NCBI GenBank assembly: GCA_916613615.1
Contig: OU744732.1
Coordinates: 35,872,478 to 35,936,477 of the forward strand
DNA: 64,000 nucleotides
Reading direction: 5' to 3'
DNA from: Steromphala cineraria
Taxonomy: Eukaryota > Mollusca > Gastropoda > Trochida > Trochidae
In this document: piece after piece, positions 31,766 through 44,390 of the stretch
How the letters are laid out: each line of letters opens with the position of its first letter
Position numbering within the stretch: position 1 is the stretch's first letter
Position numbers and translations under genes: made by a program
Notes under the pieces: model-generated
What the model saw: the letters and a program-made list of their open reading frames with translations, nothing else
What the model was told of the DNA's origin: nothing
Database searches by the model: none

Positions 31766-32152
31766 TTTTAGCTCATCTGGCCTGTAAGGCCACAGGGGCC
31801 ACGCCCTTAAAACCTATTTTCATCTTCTTCTCCAGAAGCATAAGGCCTAGAAAGCTGAAACTTTGTGTACAGACTCCTTGACTTGTGAGGATTATAAACT
31901 GTAGCTTTTTAGGCCCTTTGGCCCCTAATAAGTGCCATAGAGGCCACACTATAAAAACCTATTTTCATCCTCTTCTCCAGAACCATAAGGCCTAGAAAAT
32001 TGTAACTTTGTGTACAGACTCCGTGTCTATAGTAATAATTGTAGATTTTGTGACCCTGTGGCCCCTACTAAGGGGAGAACAGCATTGGCCACACCCTAAA
32101 GCAAAATCAAATGTAAAGCCTGATGAACTACAGAGCCAATGGCTCTATTTTT
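31766..32152 (+). mobile_element. HINE/pearl-like element, two core repeats
   Basis: Same ends as 17901-18740 (TTTTTAGCTCATCTGGCCTG at the left, hairpin AGAGCC-AAT-GGCTCT at 32132-32146) but only about two core units. The (GTCC)n part is missing: GTAAGGCC is joined directly to the core's ACAGGGGCCACG. It is a deletion derivative. Confidence 0.78.
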
Positions 32153-32499
32153 ATATACAAAATATGATATGTTATTAAGTCTATTATAATTGATTTCTAC
32201 CTTCCTATTAAAACAGTTTGTGCTCTCATTAACATCAATTTCCTTGAAAAAAATATTTTTCAAAATGACCTTTCCATCATATATCTAAAAAATAATATTC
32301 TGGGTTTTTTCTCTCAAAAAATTAATTGATTTTTTTTTACTAACAAATTTAAAGAATAAATGAATATGAAAAGGAATGTATTGTCAATTATAAATCTCTT
32401 CAAGTTATATAAGTTTCTTTCACAAACATCTCTATTGAAGTTTCTGTTCAACAAAATGATTTGCAAGTTGTCAATTGGGAGCAGAAAAATTCATATTTT
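32153..32499. other. AT-rich spacer
   Basis: Nothing recognised; the frame at 32360-32542 overlaps the next duplication. Confidence 0.4.
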
Positions 32500-32680
32500 A
32501 TCATATCATTGCTCAAATATATCTTTGAAACATATAAAATAAAACAATATGAATCTAAATATTTTTAAAAAAATTATTCATAAATGTTATAATTATCATT
32601 GCTCAAAAATATCTTTGAAACATATAAGATAAAAAAATATGAATCTAGATTTTTTGTAAAAAATTATTATTAATATTTAC
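32500..32680. repeat. ~94-bp tandem duplication
   Basis: ATCATTGCTCAAATATATCT and ATCATTGCTCAAAAATATCT, each followed by TTTGAAACATATAARATAAA and ATATGAATCTA. Confidence 0.85.
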
Positions 32681-33924
32681 AAAATAATTCATAATCTGTG
32701 ATACCATGATCAACAAGTTCGTTAATATCCAATCACAGTGCAGAGTTAATTAGCTGTATAATGAGCGTGGTTCTTGACAGGAGAGTGGAGATAGCCCAAG
32801 CATAAGTGGACCAAGGGAGGTAATTAGCGTGATAACCTACCGGTACAGGGCTGATAGTTGTCGAGGGTTCATCTTATCTGCTTTAGAACATTTCCTGTAC
32901 AGTATGAGGCTTTACTAGCTTCTGATATCTTTATAGGGGGATTAGTGGGTCGGTTAGGATTTTATGATTTAGAATTGTTATAGCAGTATGTGAATAAAGT
33001 GCTTATATTTATTTTGAAATAATTTTTAATTATGATGAATTATTGAGTATTGTAATATTGTTTGAATTTGTAATTGGCATCCACAATTCATGTTAAAAAT
33101 TCAGATTTTGTTTAAAATGATTTGGAATTATGCTTTAGTTAACAATTCATTAAAATTTTGGTATACAAATTTAATGTTAAAAATTCAGATTTTGTTTAAT
33201 ATGATTTGGAATTAAGCTTAAATTAATGAGTAACATCTTTGAAACCAGAATTTGAATTGTTATTTTGATTTATTTTATGGAATTTTGTATAAAAAATTAA
33301 ATATGGTGATACAAATTTTTGTACTACAAATAGTTGTCTGGTATGATTTCATTGATTTAAAATTATTATAGATCAGGAGTTTTATTTTGAGTTTGTAATA
33401 ATTTGGAATTGAGTAATTTCTTTGAAATTAGAATGTAATTTTGTCATCGGAATTCGATATGTGGATTTTTACAAAAAAATAATTTTGTAATACAACTTTG
33501 TAAAAACTCAAAAATATTGATATTATCTTATAAATCTTTGTTAACTATCAAATAGCTTTTGCAAATGACAAATTACTTCCATGATATCTTTTTATCTATT
33601 CTTGTCAATAAAATTTCTGGTTTTTGACGACATAGGGCATAGTAATACGACATCTCTATCGATTTTAGTTCAATAGGTCAAAATGTCTGTGTTTCAACTT
33701 TTTAAAACAATGATTAATGGTGTTTTGATTTGACATTTAAATCCATGGTTTGTGTATAATGAATAGATTTTGATTTATGAGACAGTAAAACCTTGTCTCA
33801 TTATTGCATGGAATTTTTTCAAAAATTCAATAATGTCATTTTCAAGTGAAATGTTGAACATTGATCTTGTTTTAACATTAGAATAGGATTAAACAGATAA
33901 AAATGAGAAAAAGTAAAAGATTGA
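32681..33924. other. very AT-rich DNA with ~90-bp echo repeats
   Basis: ATTCAGATTTTGTTTAAAAT near 33100 recurs near 33185 with TGATTTGGAATTA after it; later weaker echoes. No gene. Confidence 0.45.
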
Positions 33925-34288
33925 TTAAAGGGGCAGTAGCACGTTTTTTGACAATTTTATATTTCAAAATTTTCACTGATAATTGTAAGTAAATGCTAAA
34001 AGTATTATCTTGACAGTGTCAAAAATCGCATTACACAGGCCAATCATCCATAGTCAGAGGACAAAGTATGAAGATTCACATAAAATCCATTGGCGACCAT
34101 TTTGTGTGAACACCTTTAATTCATTTTGTGTAATAAAAAGGAATTGCATGGCTTAACTTTACGTTATATATTTGAATTATTATTGCTCCATTAAGTTTTA
34201 ATAAATTGTCTTTCAATTGGAACCATCAATTTTCTTTTTCTTGACATCACCTTATATTCCCCCTAAAAACGTGCTACTGCCCCTTTAA
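33925..34288 (+). mobile_element. TTAA-flanked MITE, copy 8
   Basis: TTAA-AGGGGCAGTAGCACG to CGTGCTACTGCCCCT-TTAA, 364 bp, full interior (CCATTGGCGACCATTTTGTG). Confidence 0.93.
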
Positions 34289-35064
34289 ATCAAGCATTAC
34301 ATATTTACATGTCAAAGCAAATTGAAAAGTATTTTCTTTTTTCCTCTTCTATGTTACTTAATGTTTTCATGAAATTGTACAAAGAAATAAAATCATTCCA
34401 AGCTATTTCCCCAGGGGACTTTCAAAGACCCTCACAACTTTCTGTAACCAACAGAGCGAGAAGTTTCAATTACTTAAAACATGCCATGTGATTTTTTCTT
34501 CGAATTTATCCATTTTCCCACGATGAGTAGAAAGAATTGTTTTCCTCTTTTGTCCCACAAAAAAATTATGTCTCATCTCAAGATGACAATTTCAGCGGTA
34601 TCAATTTTTAATCATAAAGGGTATGGGTAAAATGTAACTAAGAAAAGCTTCAATTGCATCTGATCAAGGGGTTGATCAAATTTGGGTTAAAATTTCTTTG
34701 ATTGAAAATTATCGTCACATTGTTAGCCATGTCGCCTGGGGCATGATATGCATGTGCAACCCTTATACAATGACTTCTCCCTTCTTTCTTGGCTTTTGAA
34801 AGTTTCTCATCATTCTGGGGAAGAGGATGATAATTTGTGAGTAAAATAGGTCACGGGTTAATTAGGTTATCCTTTGCTCCTGGCGTTTTGGGTTCCGTCA
34901 TAATTGATCTTGTCATCTTGCATTTTGTTCCTATTGAATTTGATCGCTTTTTAAAAAAGTGACACATTTCTTTGTGCTCTTAAAACTAGGGTAGCAAAGC
35001 ATTGTTGATAACAAAGATTGAGAAAGTTGGGGATGTTGTTTATTATTGTTATTTGTTAATTGTT
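34289..35064. other. unique spacer
   Basis: The 60-codon frame at 34309-34491 has no domain. No feature supported. Confidence 0.4.
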
Positions 35065-35220
35065 GATTGATGATGATGATGATGATGTTGATGATAATGA
35101 TAATGATAATGATAATGATAATGATAATGATGATGATGAAGATGATGATGATGATGATGATAACGATGTTGATGATGGCAATGATGATGATGATGATGAT
35201 GATGATGATAATGATTAGTG
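35065..35220. repeat. GAT/GATAAT microsatellite
   Basis: About 150 bp of (GAT)n and (GATAAT)n with few interruptions. It encodes a His-rich minus-strand frame purely because ATC/ATG/ATT triplets read as CAT/CAC. Confidence 0.95.
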
Positions 35221-35639
35221 ATGTTTATGACTGATGGTTCGATGGTGAAGAAATCCCTAATGATACGAAAGATTTTGCTCTTACGGACCAATGTAATCTC
35301 TTTTAACTTCAAATTTCATTATCGATTGTTATTTATGATGGTTAAACCAATAATATGTCATTAATGTACTGAAATTTGTTCCCTACCTCAGTCCTACTCA
35401 ACTTACTCTGTCATTCAACTATAAAACTATTTCTTTTTTTTACATGTTTGTATATTGAATAAGAACCTTTTATACAGTCTAGGCCCTCATTCAGCAAATA
35501 TAGATTGACAAAATAAACATGAAATAAAAAAGACTGAAGAATAAGAATAATATTAATTCATTGACAATACTTATTTCAAATATTTAATTGAGTAATTTTA
35601 ATCTGGTACAAACGTATATACATATATATTTATATGAAA
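35221..35639. other. AT-rich spacer
   Basis: Nothing recognised. Confidence 0.4.
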
Positions 35640-36055
35640 TTATCATAGAATTCACTTGAAAACAACCCTTTGAACTTTCGTGGAGCTTTCAAAAACACCT
35701 TTATTTTCTACTCTAAACATAGTTCTGTTCAAAGTATATGAAACTATTTACTTTAAGCACACCTTTATTGTCTAAGCTAAACATAGTTTAGTTCAAAGTA
35801 TATGAAACTATTTACCTTAAAACACAACTCTATTTGTCTACTCTAAACATAGTTTAGTTCAAAGTATATGAAACTATTTACTTTAAGACACACCTTTATT
35901 AATCTACTCTAAGCATAGTTTAGTTCAAAGTATATGAAACTATCAAAGAATAACTTATAAAACACACCTTTATTGTCTACTCTAAACATAGTTTAGTTCA
36001 AAGTATATAAAACTATCAAAGAATTACTTATAAAACACACCTTTAATCTATGCAG
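35640..36055. repeat. 64-73-bp tandem repeat, about 5-6 copies
   Basis: GTTCAAAGTATATGAAACTA recurs at 35727, 35791, 35857, 35923 and 35996, each preceded by CTCTAAACATAGTTTA and CACACCTTTATT. Confidence 0.92.
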
Positions 36056-36104
36056 CCAAACTAACCAACCTAGGGCATAAATAACGTGATTGTCTCGTAT
36101 ATAA

Positions 36105-36215
36105 ACACTTGCAGGTAAATCATAAATATCACCTGTCTACCGTAAACAATACAATAGGTCAGGTGAGGTATATATTCTTACCTGCTGTATATAGACGTCT
36201 CGCCAGATGTAGGTA
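36105..36215. promoter_or_regulatory. CAGGTR/CACCTG cluster
   Basis: CAGGTA at 36112, CACCTG at 36130, CAGGTG at 36160, TACCTG at 36179 and GTAGGTAAG near 36208. Interpretation as regulatory sites is inference. Confidence 0.25.
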
Positions 36216-37135
36216 AGAATTTGTATTAGTTTGGATGATTCTGGTTTGGTTTTCTGGTAGGATGTTGGTGAAGAATCATTGATATGAGGAAATTAATTGC
36301 TGCTCTGGAAATTATCTTGGTTTTTATTGAGCAAAATGATATTGAAACTGAGATTATGTGATTTTTGGCCCATTGTTATTTTGCTATGATTGTTATTCAA
36401 GTATAAAATTATGAATTATTATGTTAATGTCTAATTATTGTTATGTGATTGTTTTTAGTTTTGATATCATCGTTTACATAAATTTGAGTGAATTATCAAA
36501 TGAGATAAATTTATTACTGATATTTGTTTTATCAAGAGGATATTTTGATAAATAAGATGGTCTATTTTAAAAATACATATCTTACTAACAATGTATTTTT
36601 GTAGAATTACAGATCTCATATTTATGATTTAAAAACATTTCATTCATATTTGATTGAAATAACAAGATATAAGCTAACAGATGTTCTCCAATAGATCATA
36701 TCTCCCGAGTCATAACATCCTTTTGAGTCCTTTCCCATGAGCCCTCATTCTCAAGATCAAAGGAACCTCCAATTTCAAAGAAACATGTTTTTCTCCTCCT
36801 AGATATGAAAATACCCCATGAGCCATATCTTTAAGATATGATTATGAAGGCCTTACTGACCAGAGATACCAACAAGGCTTTTATCATACAGAGCTTCATA
36901 CATCTGGAGTTTCCTTGAAAGAAGCTGTTGAAAAAAGGTTCTATGTTATTCTTTCCACATTTTTGGGGGACATTTCTTTGCTACAGAATTAAAGGAGGCT
37001 TACTTCAGGTACTCAGGATACAATTTTGACTTTTGATAAGGGTAACTTTATTTTTAAAGGGACCATTTCTTAAAAATATTTGTACTTTAGTGTAAACCTT
37101 TAAAGGTATGGTGACATGTTCTTGGGTTTAAAAAG
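36216..37135. other. AT-rich spacer
   Basis: No gene or repeat recognised. Confidence 0.4.
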
Positions 37136-37236
37136 TATTTCACTTATATTGTGGCTGCTAGTACTATTACAGAGAGAAAGCTTGCAACACCATTGTGGCT
37201 ATGTATTGCGGTGAAACCTGTGAGCATCGACTATAG
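37136..37236 (-). mobile_element. SINE fragment (3' part)
   Basis: The reverse complement carries TCGATGCTCACAGGTT, CATAGCCACAATGGTGTTGC, CTTTCTCTCTGTAATA and ATATAAGTGAAAT, the same order as the body and tail of the SINE at 15011 and 17284. The tRNA head is absent (5' truncation). Confidence 0.8.
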
Positions 37237-37566
37237 ATAGTTATATAGATAGTATAAAATAATAGGAAGTTAAGTGTTCTGTTTTTTATTGAGGCACATA
37301 TATCATGCAAGCAAAATTTTGGACAATGTACCGAAAGTATCATATTTTCCACATCATTGCTAACATCTAACATTTTTACGCCACAACCACAGACTAAAAC
37401 GGTATTACACTTACACTTGTTTAGTATTGCCATATCAGTATTACACTGTAGTATCTTACATGGGTGAGTAATAAAACTGATAGAAATAACAAACAGCCTA
37501 TATTCTTTCAGTATAAATACTCTTCTATGAATTCTTCTCAAACAATTGTTCAATAAATCTAGTTTA
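37237..37566. other. unique spacer with a chance frame
   Basis: A 128-codon minus frame (37167-37553) overlaps the SINE fragment and has no known domain. I do not call it. Confidence 0.4.
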
Positions 37567-37931
37567 TTAAAGGGGCAGTAGCATGTTTTTTGATAATTTC
37601 ATATTTTAAAATTTTCACTGATAATTGTACGATAATGCTAAATGTATTATTTTGATAGTGTCAAAAATGTCATAAAACAAATCAATTATCCATAATCAGA
37701 GGACAAAGTATGAAGATTTACCTTAAATCTATTGGTGGCCATTTTTGTGTGAACACCTATAATTCATTTTGTGTAAGGAAAAGGAACCAAATGGCTAAAC
37801 TTTACATTATAGATTTGAACTATTACTGCTCCATTTAATTTAAATGCATTGTGTTTCAATTGGAACCATTTATTTTCATTTTCCTGACATCACCTTACAT
37901 TCCCCCTAAAAACGTGCTACTGCCCCTTTAA
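37567..37931 (+). mobile_element. TTAA-flanked MITE, copy 9
   Basis: TTAA-AGGGGCAGTAGCATG to CGTGCTACTGCCCCT-TTAA, 365 bp, full interior (ATTGGTGGCCATTTTTGTG). Confidence 0.92.
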
Positions 37932-38462
37932 AGGTGCCTAAATATCATCTCAACTCGCATGAGTTTCTACATTATTGTGAAGCTTTGGGACTTTTATGTG
38001 CTATCATTTACAAAGCAGAGGATCAAAGCTTTTATTGACTAGGAACGACGAGGGATATTAGTAAATTGGGTCTCGCAAGTGCCTCTGTAAATATAGACCT
38101 ATTATATATATAATGGGAAAGGATCGGGTAAAATGGTGTAATGTGATGAAACTATTTACCTAGATATTATTTACCTAATCTAGGCTGCTATAGAAATGTT
38201 TTTATGCTTTTCATAAACTATTTCCCATGTGTGTGAGAAAAGATGGGATAATATTGAATTTTGTGGGGAAAATATGTGAAGATTTGAAGGAATTTGAACT
38301 ATGAGAAATAAAAATATTTTAGTGAAAATATATACCTAGCTGGGTTTAAAAAAATACAATTTATCTGCTTTTTTAAAATTTGGAATTGAATTGAATTCAA
38401 AACAATTCAGAGTGACATGTTTTCAGAAACTATCGTTAATTGGAAAACCTATAACTGTTCTG
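37932..38462. other. AT-rich spacer
   Basis: Nothing recognised. Confidence 0.4.
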
Positions 38463-38645
38463 TTAGAGAACTGTTCAACCGCAGTTAGATTTTGGTGCAA
38501 TGCTACAATGAATTCGAAATCAGTACCACCCATGGTTCGCTAGTTCCAGCCAATGCACGCAGGTTCCACTGCAATGCATAGCCACAATGGTGGTGTCGGC
38601 TTTCTCCCTGCAATAATACTAACAGCCGCGATATAAGTGAAATAA
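38463..38645 (+). mobile_element. SINE, 5'-truncated copy
   Basis: Starts inside the body (TTAGAGAACTGTTC), then GTACCACCCATGGTTCGCTAG, GCATAGCCACAATGGTGGTG and tail GCGATATAAGTGAAAT. It lacks the Pol III boxes. A MITE lies immediately downstream. Confidence 0.82.
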
Positions 38646-38650
38646 TCTTG

Positions 38651-39010
38651 ATTGGCAGTAGGACGTTTTTAGGGGGAATATAAGGTTATGTCAGGAAAAT
38701 GAAAATTAATGGTTTCAATTGAAAGACAATGTATTCTAACTAAATGGAGCAGTAATAATTCAAATATATAACGTAAAGTTTAGCCATGCGATTCCTTTTC
38801 CTTACACAAAATGAATTAAAGGTGTTCACATAAAATGGCTGCCAATGTATTTTATGTGAATCTTCATACTTTCTCCTCTGACAATGGATAATTGGCTTGT
38901 GTTAGAAAACTTTTGACACTATCACAATAATGCATTTAGCATTAACATACATTTATCAGTGAAAAATATGAAATATAAAATTATCAAAAAATGTTTTACT
39001 GCCCCTTTAA
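38651..39010 (-). mobile_element. TTAA-flanked MITE, copy 10 (reverse)
   Basis: Reverse orientation. The right end on this strand is ACTGCCCCT-TTAA (39007-39010). The left end GGCAGTAGGACGTTTTTAGG has lost its TTAA and first bases next to the SINE tail. Interior complete. Confidence 0.88.
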
Positions 39011-39289
39011 AGTGATTAAGAATTGAATTGAGTACCCATACTGAGAAATGATTTATAGGAGTTAGGGGCTAATGGCATAGCAAAATTAAGGCATGTGAAG
39101 TGTAGTATCTTGATTATTTCAATATCTCATCCTTAAAAATTGACAACTCCCAAAATCAAATATAACAATTTGAAAGTTAAAAGACAGATTGAGGTTCTAT
39201 AAGTAAGCCATTTTGTAATTCAATGTAGGTTTTTTTGGTGCCAAAACAGATAATAACTGTATACACAAAAAATAAAAAATCCCAAACTG

Positions 39290-39880
39290 TGTTATATGAA
39301 ATGTAAAAACAAAAAAAAAGCTGATTCTGGCCTTGTTATTTGGTGTAAAAAAAGTAAAAAACTGATTCAGACCTTGCAATTTGGTGTAAAACATCACAAT
39401 CTGATTTGGGCCTTGTCATTTGGTGTAAACATCAAAAATTTATTTAGACCTTGTTATTTGGTGTAAAAAGTCAAAAACTGATTCCGACCTCGTTATTGGT
39501 GTAAAAAGTCAAAAACTGATTCAGATCTTGTTTTTTGGTGTAAAACATCACAATCTGATTTGGGCCTTGTTATTTGGTGTAAAGCATCAAAACTTGATTT
39601 AGACCTTGTTATTTGGTGTTACGAGTCAAAAACTCATTCAGGCCATCTTATTTGGTGTAAAACGTCAAAATCTGATTCAGACCTTGTTATTTTGTGTAAA
39701 ATGTCAAAAACTGATTCAGACCTTGATATTTTGTGTAAAAAGTCAAAAACTGATTCCGACCTTGTTATTTGGTGTAAAATGTCAAAAACTGATGAAGAAC
39801 TTGTTATTTGGTGCAAAAAAATAAAAAATGATTCAAGCCTTAGTTTTTGATTTTTATACACCAAATAACAATTTAGGCTT
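39290..39880. repeat. 39-bp minisatellite, about 14 copies
   Basis: Unit ATTTGGTGTAAAAAGTCAAA then AACTGATTCAGACCTTGTT. As 39 is a multiple of three, frames are open on both strands (13-residue period such as DLVIWCKMSKTDS) with no independent coding evidence. Confidence 0.92.
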
Positions 39881-41149
39881 TGTTATTCAGTACAATTGAT
39901 ATACAAGGTAGTTATATGGTGCGGTATATAGACAATTACTGTTATCAATTTCAAGAGGCTGATAAACTCTTTATTTGCTTCAAACATTGCTCTCCTCACT
40001 TCACGTTTGTAACGAGATTACCTGAACTTGTCTACAGGTGTTCTTATCTCTGCAAAGCATGCTGGGAGATCAAAACATAATTAAAGGAAGATTGATGATT
40101 AAGGTAAAGACTTGGGTAATTTATGCTGTCTATATCACCTTTTTATACATAACCAAGAAATAGTTCAGAATGTTCTGACATGTTTTGTACAGCTAAAACA
40201 TTGCTTCAAACACATTAAATTCTGCTCTCTCACTCTCAAGATGATCAAGTATATTTCGGAGAAATTTTTGAGAATTTTTTGCCTGAATTGGTAATCAGGC
40301 ATATTAATTTGATGTGGTTTACAAATGAATGCTCATTCATGCATTAATACATGCGAAAGTTTTGCACAAATGCACAAGAAATTCATACTCTTTTGCTGGA
40401 TTTACTTTTGTACTTGGAGAAAATTTTAATTTCATTTCAATCGCTTTGATGTAATTACACTGTGATTGATGTAAACGTAGAAATTGAATGGTTTTCTGAA
40501 CATATAACACAAATTAGCTGAAATATTTTTTAAACTAATGAGACAGATTTTGGCTAGGTATTCAAATTAATCGTTTGAAGTTACAACTTCAAAGGAAAGT
40601 ATGTTTTCTTCTAAGATTTGATAACTTGAAGTCTTTAGAATTCTGAAAAGTTTGACAATTATATAGATTTAAATGAAATCTGTCTTTTGATAGAATTAAG
40701 TTCTGCTAAATTGCATTTCTTTTGAAAAGGGATATTTTTTATCCATAATTCAATGGTTAATTATAAAATTCTTTAACTACAGATAAAGAAATAAAAAATG
40801 TGTAAACCCGTAATTTTTCTGTTGATATGTTCCTTAAAGGATAAAGACTATTTAATATGCAATTTCCTCTAATGTGTTGTTGTCAAGCAAACAATCATTT
40901 TTTTTTTTTTGATAAAGAACTACCTATTACATTTGTCAATAAGATTGATTTTGTCTTTGTACCAAGCTGTAAAAAACGCAACCGTTATCTAAAAGTGCCT
41001 TTGAACTGACAGATCTTCATATTTTCAATTATTAGATTTCTATTAAACAAGATTTTTACCGAACATTAAAAATTTTTGGATAAAAATTTAAATAGGTCAC
41101 AACTGAAAAACATTGAACAAATGCTTTTGTGTGTTTAAAGGGATTTTGC
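39881..41149. other. AT-rich DNA, no gene seen
   Basis: The frames at 39880-40294 are short, and I see no domain or repeat. Confidence 0.4.
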
Positions 41150-41780
41150 GTCTTTATGAATGTTTGTTATTTTTCAAGTCGTCCACCATGACTGTCAACA
41201 ATTTCAGCGCCGTGTCAACCTTCCATACAATTTGTTGTTACCTTTATTCTTAACGCCCATGTGTGTGACTGTAATAAGGAAAAAAAGCAAACCAATTCTT
41301 TAAAGTTCAAGCCTCGATATCGACCTTTGACCCCAAACCTTGGACTCTAGTTTCAACAAAATAACCGTTGTTACAAAATTCAACACGGAACTATGTTGTC
41401 ACTGACGTCATGATCTCGTTGCGGTAGGATTTTTGAAAATACGACAGATCTCAGTTAGCGATATTATTGGCTAGAGTAAGTTGTGTATGACACAAAGGTG
41501 TTAAGCCTTGACTGGTTCGATTTGGGCATAAAACTGACAAGGTTTAGTTGTATTTCGTGTCAAGAAAGACAAAAGCGTTGTGTCTTGTCGAGTTGCGCAA
41601 ACACGAAAAACTTGATGCCAAACATCCATTGTTTAATGTAGGAACTCTTATGGGTTCGGAGGAAGTTTTCTGTTTGCCCGAGGCTTGGGTACACCTGTTG
41701 TCAAGGGAGATCACTCCATGTCAATCGCGTCACGTGATCAGCGCTGGCCTTGGGCATCATTGAACGCTTGTAGAATATTA
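41150..41780. other. GC-richer patch with CRE and CACGTG
   Basis: Less AT-rich than its surroundings, with TGACGTCA near 41403 and TCACGTGATC near 41730. A 71-codon frame (41548-41763) begins at TTG and holds LRKHEKLDAKHPLFNVGTLM, with no recognisable domain and no flanking consensus splice pair that I can support. It could be a promoter or an unrecognised exon. Confidence 0.3.
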
Positions 41781-42479
41781 GTTTAGGGACGGACATTTTG
41801 GATTTACAAGCAATTTGAACCTGTTTAAATATTCTTATTTCAATAATTTCTTAAACTGTCAAATGCTGTTGTCATTTGAAAGTTTAGAGTATAATCTATT
41901 ATGAAATATGAAAAACTTTTTGGAATTTTATTAATCCTTTTTTTTCAAACTTTTTTTCCTGTTTAGTTTGATAAAACTATATGGTGCAGAGACCAAACAA
42001 TTTGTCCACCTTTTATGTGTTTAATTTTTCAAGGCAGTCATGACTTAAAAGTCAGTCAGGCTTATGGCACGGGTTGTCAAAAGTTGTCAGTAATTTCTTG
42101 ACCTCTGTCAACTTTTCATCTTGTCCACTTCTTCTCAAGAACCACTGCACAATGGCTGATACTTTGTTCATACTCTGTACCAAAAAAAATAATCAACATC
42201 ATGTAAATATGTTTCTAAAAGCAACCACAAACATAATCGAATCATTGCCATATTTACTTAGCTTTAACCCCAATCATTAGAGCACAAATCCTCATTCCTC
42301 TCCTGTAATCAACCTTTCCAAGATAAGAGCACTGTTAAGGACAGTGGGAGCTTAAGGGTTAATACCAGGCACTGATAGCATTGAGAATTTCTACCTGTCT
42401 GACCACAGTAATTGCTGTATTGTGGGGAGGGATTAACCCCGTGAGTGCCAGAGTCAGAAATCATTGCTGAGTGATCCGG
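41781..42479. other. unique spacer
   Basis: No gene or repeat recognised. Confidence 0.4.
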
Positions 42480-42950
42480 GTCACTGAGAGCAGGTAAAAC
42501 CTGATTTGACTTGGGTAGATTGCTTCATTCTCTCCAGACTGCTGGAGAAATGAAGTCAAATTTATGGATATTGAGTGAGTGAAGCCTATTGGAATGAAAA
42601 ATGAAGTCTTTTAACTGGAAAATTGAAGTTTTTTGAGTGATCGCTTAGAGCAGGTAAATTTGATATGAATTGGGTAGATTGCTTTATTTTCTCAAGATTG
42701 CTAGAAAAGTTAAAGTGAAGTCTTATGGATGAAGGGGTAAAGACTTGGACAAGTGAAGTCTTTTAGGTTGGAACTGAAGTTCAAAATATGGAGAAGTGAA
42801 GTCTTTTGGGTGGACAAGTGGTCGCTTAGTGCAGGTAATACCTGATTTGATTTGGGTAGATTGCTTCATTTTCTCAAGATTGTAAAACTTGGGTGAAGAG
42901 GTGAGGTCTTTTGAATAAAGTCTAAGATATGGAGAGATGAAGTCTGTTCG
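42480..42950. repeat. diverged ~170-bp repeat, 3 copies
   Basis: GAGCAGGTAAAACCTGATTT near 42488, a shorter form near 42646 and GTGCAGGTAATACCTGATTT near 42828. Each is followed by GGGTAGATTGCTTCATTYTCTC. GAAGTCTTTT words are scattered between them. Confidence 0.75.
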
Positions 42951-43424
42951 ATTGACAAGCGATGTTTTCTTAGTGAAAAGGTAAAGTCTATGGGGTGGAT
43001 ATAAAACAGGAAGAACACGGTTTTTTTTCTTCAAACTTGGAATATAACCTTTATGATAAGATACAAATAGGAAGAAAACAGATAAATGTATTTCACATAG
43101 CAATGTTATTTAGATTCGCTCATCCTCAACCATAGAGATGATAATCAGACCAAGATATGAATTTAGCTGAACTCATTATTTTGAAGTATAAGTTTTTTTG
43201 TGGCCCTAATAGCCCTAATATTTTGAGACATTAAAAAAATGGAGCTGTTGTTTCCTTGCTTGACACTCAGCATTAGCAGGATATAACGGTAGGTAGAATA
43301 AGCTCTTCCCAATTTGGTTCCTTTCATTTTGGGTGCAGAATGCACAAGATGAATTTGGGATGTAAATCATAATGAGGAGAATTATATATATATACAATGA
43401 GGGGGAAAATATTAACAATTGTAT
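42951..43424. other. AT-rich spacer
   Basis: Nothing recognised. Confidence 0.4.
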
Positions 43425-44390
43425 TACATTATGCTCATATATTCATTTGATAATCAAGGGGCTACAAAGACATGTTGAAGAAGGTTGAATGAATAGGGCA
43501 AAGAATTTTTTTTATTTTTCTGTTTTATATTATTTAAAATTGTATTACATGTAAGGTCATATAGTATCCTCTATTAATCAAGGGGCTACAAAGACATGCT
43601 GTTAACAATTGATTAAATAGGACCGAAGAAATAAATTCTGTTTTGTGATTGCTGAATTTTTTACATGTATGCTCATTTAGTATCCTCTATTTAATCAAGG
43701 AGCCACAAAGACATGCTGTTAACAGTTGATTGAAGAGGACAACGAAAAAATATATTCTGTTTTCTGATTGCTAAATTGTATTATATGTATGCTCATTTAG
43801 TATCCTCTATTTAAAAAGAGCCACAAAGACATGCTATTAACAGTTGATTGAATAGGACCGAAGAAATATATTCTGTTCTCTGCTAAACTGTATTATATGT
43901 ATGCTCATTTAGTATCCTCTATTTAACAAGAGTCACAAAGACATGCTATTAACAGTTGATTGAATAGGACCGAAGAAATAAATTCTGTTCTCTGCTAAAC
44001 TGTATTACATGTATGCTCATTTAGTATCCTCTATTAATCAAGGGGCCACAAAGACATGCTGTTAACAGTTGATTGAATAGGACCGAAGAAATAAATTCTG
44101 TTTGTGATTGTTAAATTGTATTACATGTATGCTCATTTAGTATCCTCTATTAATCAAGGAGCCACAATGACATGCTGTTGACAGTTGATTGAATAGGACC
44201 GAAGAAATAAATTTTGTTCTCTGCTAAATTGTATTACATGTATGCTCATTTAGTATCCTCTATTAATCAAGGGGCCACAAAGATATGCTGTTAACAGTTG
44301 ATTGAATAGGACCGAAGAAATAAATTCTGTTCTCTGCCAAATTGTATTACATGTATGCTCAAATAGTATTCTCTATCAAATCAAGCAGCC
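43425..44390. repeat. 112-120-bp tandem repeat, about 8 copies
   Basis: GCTCATTTAGTATCCTCTAT, then AATCAAGGGGCCACAAAGAC, ATGCTGTTAACAGTTGATTG and AATAGGACCGAAGAAATAAA, repeated with small deletions. The first two copies are the most diverged. Confidence 0.94.

Noticed and set aside
35049..35312. His-rich protein on the minus strand
   Set aside because: A direct translation of a GAT/GATAAT microsatellite.
41548..41763. 71-codon frame in a GC-richer patch as an exon
   Set aside because: TTG start, no recognisable domain and no convincing splice sites; left as an unexplained patch.
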